NCBI RefSeq assembly: GCF_018139145.2
Contig: NC_059471.1
Span: 65,854,020 to 65,918,019 of the forward strand
Length of the DNA stretch: 64,000 nucleotides
Reading direction: 5' to 3'
Source of the DNA: Gymnogyps californianus
Taxonomy: Eukaryota; Chordata; Aves; Accipitriformes; Cathartidae
A model generated the notes under the pieces. That model saw nothing but the letters and a program-made list of their open reading frames with translations, did no database searches and was not told the origin of the DNA. Shown piece by piece: positions 46,691-59,000 of this stretch; within the stretch, counting starts at the first letter, position 1; the number at the start of each line of letters is the position of its first letter. Made by a program: the position numbers and the translations under genes.

Positions 46691-47597
46691 TGGGTTCAGA
46701 GATGTGTCCCTACTTTTTATCTTTACCAAGGATCATGAAAAAGGAGTAAAGAAGAGAACACCAATGCCCTTTGTAGGGGCTTGTAAGCACATGGAGGGAG
46801 AGGTACAAGAACCCTTCTCTGAAAATCAGCAGGACAAACCACAATCCCTGCATGTCCACATTGCTCCAGAAGTTCCTGTGCCCATGAGCGCAAGCAGATA
46901 ACCATACAGCAATTATATTAGATAGCTGGTCAGACTGTCCAGTGTGGTGTGAATATTTCCTTGCTTTGCGAGTCACTGCACTCCTGCAGAGCTCTCGAGG
47001 ATGGTATGAGCCCCTCATCTAGCACAACTGTGGATGGAATTGCAAACTTTGCCAAAACAGGGAAATAATAAAGAACCACATATACCCTGAAAACATTGGC
47101 AAGATATGGAAATAACATGAGATTTGGCTTAGGAAAATGTGAGTGATTGCATTGTAGGTAATAATCATTTGAAACATATGACTCAATATGCGGGTGAAAC
47201 CCAGAAAGCAGTAATACTGAAAAATCATGGAGTGGAAGGCATAGTGTACTAAACATGAGTTTTTCATTGTTATAGTGCTGGGATAATCCTGAGTACTACT
47301 TTGGACTGTCTACTTAAAGGCATCCTTTTTGCAAAGGAACTTCTGTGAGTCCTCCTGGAAAACAAGTCAATCCTGGCCAACCAACACTTAGCAAGAAAGA
47401 TACTGCCAATTTGAAGGTAATTTGGAGGAGCAACACAACTGACGAGAAGATTGGGTGGACTGAGGCATAGACATAAATATATAAACTGCTACTTGATTAA
47501 GCAATGACTAAGGTGATAGGCAGAGGTGAGGAAAATAAGGGAATGGCATAACATTAACATATCCATTTATATGGATATAGACATCAAGGAGGAAGTG
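46691..47597. other. Non-coding DNA, no gene seen
   Basis: Several overlapping short minus-strand frames (46710-47018, 46930-47256, 47019-47267) show no recognised motif. Confidence 0.45.
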
Positions 47598-48085
47598 TTT
47601 TTTGGAGCGAGCCTAGAGGAGGGCCACAAAGATGATCAGAGGGCTGGAGCACCTCTCCTGTGAAGACAGGCTGAGAGAGTTGGGGTTGTTCAGCCTGGAG
47701 AAGAGAAGGCTCCGCAGAGACCTTATAGCAGCCTTCCAGTACCCAAAGGGGGCCTACAAGAAAGCTGGAGAGGAACTTTTTACAAGGGCATGTAGTGATA
47801 GGACAAGGGGTAATGGCTTTGAACTGAAAGAAGGTAGATTTAGATTAGATGTAAGGAAGAAGTTCTTCACTGTGAGGGTGGTGAGGCACTGGAACAGGTT
47901 GCCTGGAGAGGTTGTGGACGCCCCATCCCTGGAAGTGTTCAAGGCCAGGTTGGATGGGGCTTTTTGCAACCTGACCTAGTGGAAGGTGTCCCTGCCCATG
48001 GCAGGGAGATTGGAACTAGATGATCTTTAAGGTCCCTTCCAACCCAAACCATTCTATGATTCTATGATTCTACGATTCTGTGATT
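47598..48085 (+). mobile_element. CR1 LINE, 5'-truncated, well-preserved 3' end
   Basis: The best preserved CR1 copy in the window, about 490 bp. It contains the C-terminal end of ORF2, a 3' untranslated region of about 105 bases (GGAAGGTGTCCCTGCCCATG ... ACTAGATGATCTTTAAGGTC) and the diagnostic octamer tail ATTCTATG-ATTCTATG-ATTCTACG-ATTCTGTG. The octamer tail is the CR1 hallmark recognised during target-primed reverse transcription. Low divergence relative to the 27.3, 37.2, 60.3 and 62.3 kb copies marks it as the youngest CR1 here. No target-site duplication is evident, as usual for CR1. Confidence 0.95.
47617..47979 (+). pseudogene. CR1 ORF2 C-terminal coding remnant
   Basis: One frame stays open for 120 codons up to a natural TAG at 47977-47979. 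It starts [20 protein letters not shown], continues through the [20 protein letters not shown] and [19 protein letters not shown] blocks, and ends [18 protein letters not shown] then CNLT. These are the conserved C-terminal blocks of avian CR1 ORF2, downstream of the RT domain. A TAG at 47614-47616 interrupts the frame just before this part, at a position where the family commonly has CAG (one C-to-T change). No RT or endonuclease domain is present, so no activity is expected. Confidence 0.9.
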
Positions 48086-48234
48086 ACCATGCATTTTGTA
48101 ATTAACACTAATAGACTGACACTATAAATAAAACCCTTAAAATGGCTATTGCAAAAACTTTGCTTTTGTTAAGCTGTGAAAATTTCTTCTAAGGGAAGTA
48201 AAAAGGCCTTTAAAAACAGAAATGTACCTAGCAC
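48086..48234. other. Unique spacer between CR1 pieces
   Basis: AT-rich, without recognised content. Confidence 0.5.
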
Positions 48235-48326
48235 TGGCAAAAGTATAGAGCGGATAATCTCACACTCGCAGGGAGACAGACTGGATGATCTTTGGTCTCT
48301 TTCATCTCGCGCGTTTCAGATTCTGG
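48235..48326 (+). mobile_element. Possible worn CR1 3' tail
   Basis: GACTGGATGATCTTTGGTCTCTTTCATCTC followed by TTTCAGATTCTG parallels the CR1 3' end (ACTAGATGATCTTTAAGGTC, CCTTCCAACC, ATTCTATGATTCTG) in order and spacing. It is too short and diverged for a firm call and lies only 150 bases after the end of a clear CR1 copy. Confidence 0.4.
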
Positions 48327-49900
48327 TACCAACGCATATTTAGTATTAGCCTGTTTTAGTTTTCAGTTCTCATTGTGGTAATCTTTGGCCTGCTTTGCTT
48401 TCTGAGTAGGAACTCATGTAATATATTCAGTATCAATGTAATATTCAGCTAATCTTCTTCTTATGCCTTGGGCTGTTTCTTCAGATTACAAAATGAAGAA
48501 TGTCTTTAAAACTGTAAAAAAAAAATTATTTGGAAGCCAGCAGTGGAAATAAGTTATCCATCTTCCTATTTTATGTTAGCCGTGAAATATTTCTGGCTTT
48601 CCTTGGTAATATATTTTATATTTTTTAAATAAATATCACTCAAAAAACCCAAGAAATCCTGCTTGTCTAAAAAGATAGGCTAGTTTATTTCAGAAGATAT
48701 GGAAAACCCATAAGTACAATGTCCATTATAGTCTCTTCAGCTGGCAAGAACAAACATGATACAGTCTTGGCATTATTTTTGACAATACTAATATAATTGA
48801 CTAGAGGACAGGGTAATCTAACGGCAACAGCTTTGGCATATTACAGTGAAGCCAAAAAATTGGAGCAGTTAGTTAATATCCTCAGCCTATCCTTCCTATA
48901 AGCGCATTAACTCCAGAACCTCTGTCACTCATGAGAGATGTTCAGGGAGAATTTGGTCATGAGAGGATGAACATGAGGGTGAGCAAGACGCTGGTCCACA
49001 GCTCAGCAAAGCCACACTCAGCTCCCAGTATTGCCTCAGACCTCCTCCACGAACACAGGGATATTGCGCTGCTGGTGGTTTGTATCTCCTGCCTCTGAAT
49101 GGTCCGTAATAATTCTTCCTTTCCCCCATCCTGAAATACCATCTCCCTTCTTTTTTCTGAGCAAAAGCTGTGTTCACAAATGCATCCCCAAAACCTGCCA
49201 ACAGCTGGATCAAATCCACCGGCTGGCAATTAGCATGTTTTGTTGGGGACACAGCAGTGCTGGCTCTGTCTGCCGGCACTGTGATGTGCCTGCCAGCAGC
49301 CAGTGTCGTGGGAAGGTGTGAAAGCATCACAGCCACCACCGCTCCTGCCCCACCAGTTAGAGGGTACCCTGCCGTTTCTGAACTGAGGAGCCTTACACTT
49401 TTCCTGGAAAAAAAATATATTGTCCTAATGTAAGGTTTTGATGTCACTATAGCTGGGAATAAGGACAGTTAAAAGGAGAGAGGAAAATGTATGCTCTGCA
49501 GTTTGTGTGGTTCTCCTAGGTGCTGTATCTATCTGACAGCTAAAAAGGATTTGAATGGAATTAGCAAATTTTTAGAATAAAGCATTTTTTTCCTCAAACC
49601 GACCTCTTAGACATTACTTGTGGTGACAATATCCCATTTCACATCTGTTTTGGCAAGCACTGATGCTGATGTCTGTTGGGTTTGCTATGTTTCATTTTAA
49701 ATTAAAAGGTACCAAGTCCTGCAGCCTGAGTTCACTGTGAGGTGCAGGTCAGAAATACCCCTTTTTCTGATTATCTGCCAAAACAACCCCAATCAGCCAT
49801 GATTGTCATCTTCAGACTCACTCTCCAGCCTCTAGATAACCAAAATGCTGGTGCCCTTTAAACTAGGCACCTCGTCTTCCTACTTCCCAGGAATTTTTGC
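48327..49900. other. Non-coding DNA with a 172-codon minus frame, not called a gene
   Basis: The minus-strand frame 48929-49447 is the second longest of the window. Frames are also open on the plus strand over the same DNA (49031-49321, 49170-49433), and the translation shows no recognisable domain. I infer reduced stop density in a locally GC-richer stretch, not coding. Confidence 0.4.
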
Positions 49901-49939
49901 CATCCTGTCAGAAGGGAGGAGAGGACATGTTTGAGTAAA

Positions 49940-50250
49940 GCTCACATTAATAAATGAAATAAGTTTTATGACTAGGTTGAATGAAATATAGTGATATTTT
50001 CTGTCTTGGCCATAATCCCTTTAGCTGACCTGGTATGATCATGAAGATCCACTATTGGAACGAGACCTGGGATATTAATATTTCTAATGTAAGTGACATT
50101 AATTGGATTCTACATCGTGTATTAAAAATAAGGGACTGTTAATGTAGTTAGAAGGATTTGTGCATTACTAGGGATGCCATTATATTTGTAAACTACATGC
50201 AGCATGTTTTTTTATTGCTGTTTCCAAACTGACTTTAGGTAAAAGCACAG
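49940..50250. promoter_or_regulatory. Repeat-free TAAT-rich block, weak candidate conserved element
   Basis: Stretches such as GATATTAATATTTCTAATG, GACATTAATTGGATTC and ACTGTTAATGTAGTTAG pack several homeodomain-type TAAT/ATTA words into about 120 bases without transposon words or open frames. Judged by texture only. Confidence 0.25.
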
Positions 50251-52539
50251 CTGGGTGCTTAACACAGTGGTGCGGAGGAAGCAAGCATTTAAATATTCAG
50301 CTCCCACTTTTTGAAAATTGCACTGCAATTTCAAAAGTGCATTCTCTCTTAGGAAAATTAGGCCTTAAAGTCCTGCTGCAGATGACTGACAGTGCCAGCT
50401 CTCCATCAGTCTTCCATTCCTCTGATCACTGGTTAATTCTCCATTTAGATGGCATGACTAAATTTCATATTGTCTGCTCACACAGCAAGAAAAAGTACTG
50501 TCTGTACTGCCTTTGTAGAGATATTAAGCAGAAAAAAAAAAACTTTTGCATTAAAGACGTTTTCTTCCAAGATCACACTTGCAAGTAAGGGCCTGAACCT
50601 CCACTCACTGATGTCAGTAGCAGTGGCCGAAGAATCAAGCTACAAAAAATCTTGGCTCTTGAAAAACTACGTGCAGAGTGTGATGTTGGAATTTGGTCTG
50701 TTTTAACAGAGATACTGGCTTCCTCAGCTATTGTCTTGCAATGGGCCCAGATTAAATAACACTTGCTTGTAATAACAGAAGAAAGTTGCCTAAGTTTAGT
50801 GATCAACTAAGGCTATAACTGCCACTGAAGAAGCAGCTCTCCTTCCCACTGCTCCTGACTGGACATCTGTATGCCTTACGCCACCTTTGTCCTCCTGTTG
50901 GTGCAAGCAACCACACAGCTGCACGTGGAAAGATGACACACATTAAAATTAACTAGGCAAAAAAGGCTGGGTTTTTAATCAGAGAAGCTTCGTGATCCAG
51001 TCCATGCCATGGCTGCAAAAAGCCATCAGCGCAGGCACAAAGGAGGGTGTGTGACCATGCAGCTAAGTTTGGAAGGAAGTACAGCCACCTCCTCTAGTAG
51101 AAGCTTGGATTTAGGCTGGCTTCATCTGACCATGAAGCCACCCTTTAATGGTGCAATTTCATATCATCCTGACTGTGATCTAACTGCAGAAAAGGTGGTA
51201 CCGTTCTCTTTTCCCTTCCTTCCACTTCCAAGGTCCCTGGTCCATTGAGTGACCATGTGGTGACCTGGATCAGCTTGCTGAACTACTGGAAAACGAATCA
51301 ACAGTTCATGGTTGGACCACTACACAGCCGCACAGCCCTGGGAAGAGGCAGAAGGGAGACAGCATGTGATGGGAATAAGTTGCAAATGTGCTGGTCAGCA
51401 GTAGCTGCACTTAAAACAGATTAAGCCCAAATTTGAATCGCACCCTTGAAAAGCAAAGGTGAGCATAAGTTGTTTCTGCACAGGATGACAGCTACCCCAA
51501 AATGTTTTAGGGGTTCACCTCATCCCTGTCTAGGCAATCTCAGTGCATTTCTTGTGTCAAGGTAGCATCTTTATTTTGAGGAATGTTAGGCTCCTTTTCA
51601 TCATCTGCCCAGCAGGGTTTTGTGCTGGATAGAGCAAGGTGTGCATGGAGCCACTTACTTGATTTTCAGATGTATCTGATCCTCCAAGATGCTAAATTAT
51701 ATTTACACCCACTTCAAGACCACTTCAAGCTTGCTGGCATTGTGCTTGTAAGCCCCAGTCGAAAACAGATTTAGTCATTTCCCAGCTATGTTTCTCTATA
51801 GATGTCCAGATACATTTTGGGGTTTTACTCACTTCTTTATTTATTTTATGTGGCTGATGAGTTCTGTGGTGTTTGAGGAGCCTCATGTGCCTCTCATTCT
51901 CTACTAGAGGGGAGTCATAATTTATTTTCTTTTGAAGGGAACCTGTATAAGGATTCTTATCAATAAAGGTTTCTAAAATAAAGGAGGGTGACAAAGTTCA
52001 GCTGAAGAGGGCTCCTTTATTGACAGAGATAGCAAGCAGAGAGCACCAAAGTCTCAGCAAATAAATGCCCCGTAATTGACTTACAGAAAAAAGAATAAAA
52101 CCAGCCTTCTAACAAGCTGTATCATTAGCAATGCAAAACCAGTCCTCGCTGTTGTTGTTACTGAGATTTTTTTGTTATTCCCCTCCTCCTTCCTAGTTCT
52201 AATTCAACCTTTATTATTTCACAAGATTTTGCCAGCAGAAAAAGCCTCCATACATCAAAGTGGGTAGTGAGTGGCTGGGACAAGGTTCTGTCGAGGGAGA
52301 GAATGGGACACTCAGCATTAGGAGGAAGCGCTGTGCACTTACAGATGAACATTTTTATTTTAATCCTTTCATCTACTTCTTTAGCTCCTTTTTGTTTCAG
52401 CTGCCATAAACACTTGCTGTGGAGCCAATGTTCGGTACTGAAAGGATTTTTTATTTTTTTTTTTTTTATTCCTCTCATTTCTGTTGAAACATGACACTCA
52501 AATTGGAGATAGGAGCAGAGATCAACAAACCCTGTCAGC
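50251..52539. other. Non-coding DNA, no gene seen
   Basis: Short overlapping frames only. A T-rich run occurs at 52446-52470. No family was recognised. Confidence 0.5.
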
Positions 52540-53060
52540 TCTTGTCAACCCAGGTGTAACAGTGTGATCTTCTTAAATTGCTGCTAATCTGCCAAAGATC
52601 TCTTTATCTGCAGTCTCCATCATGCTGTTTGCTCACATTTGGTTAACACTTTAAATTTCCCTTTTGGAGGTGTCACTGTTTGCCATTTAGCAACTAAGAA
52701 GAACTGTGAGAGCAGCTTAAAGCACATGGATTTGGGAAGCTAGAAAAGCTGATTAGCTATTCAGGGAGAATAATCTTATTGAAAGTAGTAAGAGCTGTAT
52801 AAAGAATAAGAATGCTTTTCCCTTTCCTCGTAACAATCTTCTAATTATGTTGTCAAGCTTGCTGTCGTGTTCTCCCCCTGTGCCATTAAGAAACCGTTTT
52901 CTAAGTTAAGAAAGAGATTTCCAGATCGTGATGATGTTTGCTGATTTTTTTTTATTGTTTAAAGAATCTGTGTGTATTAAACCAAACATTAAAAAATGAT
53001 TCATGTGCAGCATAATTATCTGAGATGAGGCGCTCAAGGCAGTGGTGGTGGCAAGAGAGG
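52540..53060. promoter_or_regulatory. Second candidate conserved non-coding element
   Basis: About 520 bases without recognisable repeats or open frames and with dense factor-like words: GCTGATTAGCTATTC, AATCTTATTG, CTTCTAATTATGTTGTC, GATCGTGATGATG, TTTATTGTTTAAAG (forkhead-like), TTCATGTGCAGCATAATTAT. The texture strongly resembles the block at 16360-17240. Conservation cannot be tested here. Confidence 0.35.
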
Positions 53061-56000
53061 CAAGGGGGTGCTTGGCAGGCGGGGGTTACTCTTCCATATC
53101 AATGCCAGGGGATTTCACCTCTGTGAGTGGGATCTGAGTCTAGTAGGGACCTTTGTGACTAAAATATAGTCACAAATTGATAGTTGCTCAAGGGGTCAGA
53201 AGCAAGGCCAACAGATATCTGCAGCTGCAGATTTTTGAGCAAAACCCAACAATGTTTCTTGGTGACGGATGGACAAGTCCAACTGTGCTCTAATCCACTC
53301 TTTTATTTTTCTGTGGTCCATATTTTGATGGGAAGAATAGGAGTCTAACTTTTAAATATTCCCTTCAAGTTGGATGCCTGGTAATTTAGTGGCACAACAT
53401 AGATCCGTCCGCTGATATCAGCATGTTGGTGGACACACAATATCATATAATTAAAGTAAAATGCACTAGTGACCAAACAAAACCCAGACCTGCTCAATGG
53501 TCTTCTTGCTTCTGATTAATGGCATAAATATCTCCTATCCAATGGTTTTGACTTTAATGTTTTACTACTAGAGGTGCATCCATTTGACCAAACATGGTAT
53601 GAGTGTTCATTCATTCACTTTTGCTGCTGAGTGCCCAAACGAAAGTTGAAGATCCTATTAATAGCTGGTAGGATTAGGAGATGTACCAAATGATTCAAAC
53701 CATAGCACAGTTTAGGAAAAATCTGCAGAATAACCATCTTTATCAAAATTACTAACTATGGTGGCAGTTCTGCCTTTATGCAATGTGTTTTGTTATTGAG
53801 ACACAGTGATTTGTTTTTCCCTAGCACAATTTATGACTGAAGGTGTGTAGAAAGTGTTACTGAGCAAATACGGTGCACTGCATAAGTTTTTCCTTTAAAA
53901 GTATAATGGCATGCCATCACACATTTCAATTTTCTGGATGTTTCGCAGAGTCAGATTTCTTCCTCTCCCATTTGCCATTGTGTGACTCCACTTTATTCAG
54001 CAAAATTACTTTTGATTTCAACAGCAAGAGAAAAGAATTTGGCAAGTAAATTTTCCATATAAAAAATGCTTGTTACCCGAGGAAGACAATTCTGCTTTAC
54101 TGATGCAACTCACCAAACAAAGTCTGTCCATTTTTCTTTTATAACAGAGCAACAGTAATTTTAGAAGTGATTTTTTAAAAAAATCCCCTCATGTTTCTTA
54201 CCATGTCACATACCTACAAAACTATTATCCCACTTAGGTATACAATTGGCCAACTGCAAATTATTTATCCCCTTCTCATAATATAAATCAACCATCTTCT
54301 TTGTTTACATATATATAGCAACAAATTCTCCTGCAGACTACTGAGTAGGCTGCCAGAAATTAGGAAGATTTCTAACAGAAACCTATTTTATTTGCACTTC
54401 ACTTAAAAGTTCGGTAAATATTTATGTACAATGTTTTGGAGTTAACAGATCTGCATTTTCAGATGAAACCACAGTATTTTGCTCAATGAGACAGAATTCA
54501 TTTTTCTTTCATACAGACACATCCTATGTAGTGTATTAGCAAGGACAATATGTACTAGTGTGTAACCAAAATCCTGGCCACGCTGAACTTGATAACAAAG
54601 CTAACATTAATACTTAACACAGAATTTGCCCGCATGAGTGGAAAGCTGGATGTGCATCAAGGACTTAATGAGTAGGAAGAAGCTGATATATATTTCATAT
54701 ATACATAGATATATTTCTTTTAGTGGACGGAGCTAAGCTTTGCTCCCATAAAGTATGCATTTACAGCGGGAATCAATTTCTCCTAAGTGAGATTTTCCTT
54801 TTTTTGGTCTTCTGAGGCACTATAATCACAATGGAAACCACTTGCCAAAAGTAATTGCTGTTTTCAGACCCAATGTCATTCTAGAGAGTATGAATTTTAT
54901 GTAGATTTTTTTGGTCAGCACTATATTTAACAAGGCCCTCAATAAGCTAACTCTACCACATACTCTTCCAGCATGTGACCTCCACATCCATGGGGCCCAC
55001 GTTTGCTATTCAGGGAATGTTTTATCAGAGCAAGTTTCTGATCTGTACTAAACCCAGCATTCTCCCATAATCACATGGGACTGATGCCCGTGTCCTGCTC
55101 TTCCTTTCAATGGTGAAAGTCAGTATTCTTTCCAGATAAAGCATTTCCATTACTTTACTTACCATATAAATGCCTAACATGAGGAATTACATCAGGTTCT
55201 GAACTGTTGTCTAAACCTCATGAAACTTAGTGAAAGGAACGTGCCACAACCTGATTGCAAGTGCTAGGTGAAGGGTACATAATCTGGGGAATACTGCAGA
55301 TTACCTGTGAAACTTTTCATATGGTCTTTTGGCCGTTCTGCCTGCCAGTGTGTTTGGGAACACTCTGCAAAAGTGTCCTCAGGCACAGCAGTAATGTAAC
55401 AGGTGTATGTCAGCCTACATACAATTTCACGTTGGAGGGTATGGGAAGCATCTTTGAAGCTGATAGACGTATTGGCTGCCTTCCATTCAGGGTAAGAGAA
55501 ATAATTGTGTTCTTTCTTGGAGTTGTAACAAAAGGAGATCACATTTAGTGCTCACTCTCTTTCAAAACTTTTATGCAGTAAACAGGCTGCCATACAAACA
55601 TACACTTTCTGCTTCCTACTTCACCTTTCATTTATTTCCTCTGCCTCCCTCCTCAGTGCCACTATTGAGAGCTCTTCCTGCAGAGGAAGATACAAGCTTT
55701 TTCTGATCATTCTAATATTCTGATCATTCACAAGCTGTATCATTCTTGACCCAGAGTACATAATTAATTTTGATTATTCACAATTTATGCATGTCTCCAA
55801 TGAATCATAACTTTTATATGTAACCTAGGTTTCTCACGATTATTGCACTCCAAGTCCCCAAGATATAGAAGGATGCAGTCTCTGATTTGAAGAGCTTGCT
55901 TTCTAATTTGATCCAAGACAGAGGTGAGCATGAATGAGGAAAGAAGGAGAGAAAGAAAGAATAGTGGGCTCCTACTCATTACATAGGTTAGTAATGTCAC

Positions 56001-59000
56001 AGCTTGATGATTCTGAATAATTTTCAAGTATCCCCTTTATAAATGAATAAATAATGACTGCTGTCATTACAGAGCTGTTCCACCACTATTTTTTGGCTGA
56101 CTTTTTTAAGTATTGTTTGTAGAAGTGGGTCTTGAAGAGTAAAGGGACAGAGAGGAGAAGAAAAACAGAAGACACCATGTTTCCATGCGCATGGAGTAAC
56201 ACAGATAAAGAGTGTAGAGGACAGTCTTCCTAAGAACCTGTCTGTGGACTATTTGCTTCCATTCACCTGGTAGAACAAAGACGGAAGTTGATAGTCCAAA
56301 GTGCCAGAAGACAGGAACAGAGGACTGGGGGACTGAAGAAGGGCAAGAAGGTTAAAAAAAAATTATGTGGGCCATTATGTGCTCATTGCTGCACTCAAAA
56401 CCAGCGGATATGAATGAAGTCCAGATAAAATGCCGAAAGGAGGAAGACTAGATGGGAGCTCGAATTTGGTTAACCTCATACCAGATTACTGCTAAAGGTT
56501 GAGCTGAGGGCTTAGAATAATGGTTGTCTGTGGGTATGTGTTTGTGGACAATGTTACTATCAACCTTAACTATGGGGAAGATTAATTTCAACTAACTGTA
56601 GCCATCCAGAAGTAAAGTGTCCAGTCTAAACTTTGGAGATAGGCAGCGCCAGTTCCAGAGTAATATTTATACCTTCTTGCAAGCAGGTTGTCGTCATCAA
56701 CAACAGAACTGAACAATGCATCAAAAGAGCCCTCTGTTTCTGTGGGATAAGCTGCTTAAACTTGCGTGTGCAAGTAATTACTTTCATTCTTATGTTGTCT
56801 GTTTTCTTTCCATGATATGCAGAGGAACATAAGGAAGTGTGCTGTGTGTCAGGTTTTAGGGTTTGGGGTTTTTTTACTAGATAACACTATGCAGAGTCCA
56901 TCCAAGTTGTGTTTATTTTATACACAGCTGCTAAAAATCTCTCCCCGTTTCTTGTGGTTACAAAGAGAAAATATCAGTTAAAAGAAAGATAAGATCAATA
57001 ACTGCAGTTTTTTGAGATAAAATACTTTGTGAAATAATTTGCAGCAAAAACTGTGACTGCAGTTAGACAGAGACCAGATTATTAATATTCTGTTACGAAC
57101 TAACTTCAGAAAAGGCCCCAGGAGGCACTGCAGCTGCTTCCACTAAAAAAAAAAAAATCCTGCAAATGAGATATCTTCTCATTTGAAGACCCAACCAATG
57201 CCTGCATCTTGCATCGATGTTTCCTAAAGGTTACATCACTGTGAGAAATCAGCAGAACATCTCCTACTCAGCTGGTTGTTCCCATTGACCTGTTGTGCCC
57301 TGTGATCCTCCAGGAGTTCAGTGCACCAACCACTGTCTTCACCCTGGGTGCAGCTTCCTGTTCTGAAGGGTTATTTAAAAATGGTAAGTCTTAGCAGAGA
57401 TAAGAGGAGGAAGGGAGAAAAGGAGAGGTAGCCTTTGCAGTGTCCAATAGATCTCTGCTAGACTGGTCTTACCAAATGAATGTGACTTTGGACAAGGTCT
57501 AAATGGAAATGTCAGAGGGTGGGAAAGTTTCTGTTCTTGTACTTGGCAAGGAAAGTTGTAGGGAGGCAATGCACCAAACTGGAGCTTAGTCTTTGTTCCT
57601 AAGGTGAACCAAAATCCCTTCAAGCTTACAGGACTCCAGTAGAGGTGTGTCACCAAGGAGCTGGGGGTAGTCTGGCCTGCTCCAGCTAGAGTGTGCACCT
57701 TTGGAGCACTACCTTTCCTGGTGTTTGCTTTTATTTTTTATGTTGAAGAACCATGAAATACATACTTCAGCTTGAGCATCTTCATATTACCTACTGGTGT
57801 TTTCTCTGCAGAATGTCCATACTTTGTTTGCTTTCTTCTGTGCCTCATCTCTTTGGCTGGACCAACCTGTAACTACAAGTCAAAGTTCTAGCACTGATAC
57901 ATTAGAGGGTACATGAATCCAAATGGGGTGATGAACTGAGCAGAGCAGATGGAACATGCTCTGGGAGGTTATGGTCCGAAAAGCTTAGGAATCACTCACT
58001 GCAGTATGTCTTCATACGGTGAAAGTTCACTGTTTAGAAGCATAGAGCTGTATCCTATATTCCTACTAGGAATATAGTAGTATTAATATGCACTTCATGA
58101 ATGAGATGTAATTAAATAATTAACCAGTTTACATGAAGGATATATATTTTCTAGTTGATGCAAAAAAAAACCCTCTTCATTTTTCTTAATTTTCTAGTTC
58201 CACTGCACAAAATTAGAGCTATAAACTCATGTTTCCTTGCCACCTTCTCAGCCCTCTCACCAGCACTGGTATTTGGCTACTAGGGTAGGATCAACTCTAG
58301 TTTCAGAGTATTGGAGATGTAGTGGAGATGCAATGTAGAGTCTAGGTCATCTAAAAAAGACAACTACATTTGGTCACCCAAAGTAATCTCTGGGCTCTTT
58401 TGACTGCATGTCCTGTGTACAACGAGACCTTAAACACCTTCCTCCCATGTAGAATTTTGCATTGCAGACACCCACAGGTAGGTGCCTGACTGTGAAGCTG
58501 AATGCCACTCACAAATTCCAAAAATTGTTTCCAGCTTTTGTTATAGAGCAGCTGCTGCAGGTAGATAATCTGCTTGGTGGAGAATGTTTTCCCCAAGCTG
58601 CTTCTCCTATTGCTTCTTAGTCACTGTCAAACAGCAAAGTGATCTTCCTGATGTCATGACATGAACCGGAGAAAGGAGTTATGCCTATTTCAACATCACG
58701 AAAAAATGTCTTCATGCTGTGGTTTTGGTCAGGTTTTCTAGCAGAAGTAGGATCTAGTTTTACTTTTCTACGTAAACATGAACCAAACCAAAACTAACTC
58801 ACATTTCAAAGGAATGGCAGATAATTCTTCAAGGCTTTTCTTTAGCTCCAACTGAATTTTGCTACCCAGCCTCAAGGCAGCATCTAATATCATCATGTCT
58901 GTGTACAGCTGAAAATGTTTTAGTGGTTGAACTTTCTCACTAAGTGAAGTGGTGAACATTATACAAGCCCTGGAAAAGGGAGAGAGAGCAGTAAAACTTG

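Noticed and set aside
48929..49447. 172-codon minus-strand open frame
   Set aside because: Open frames also occur on the plus strand over the same DNA, there is no recognisable domain or motif, and local GC is raised. Chance is the simplest explanation.
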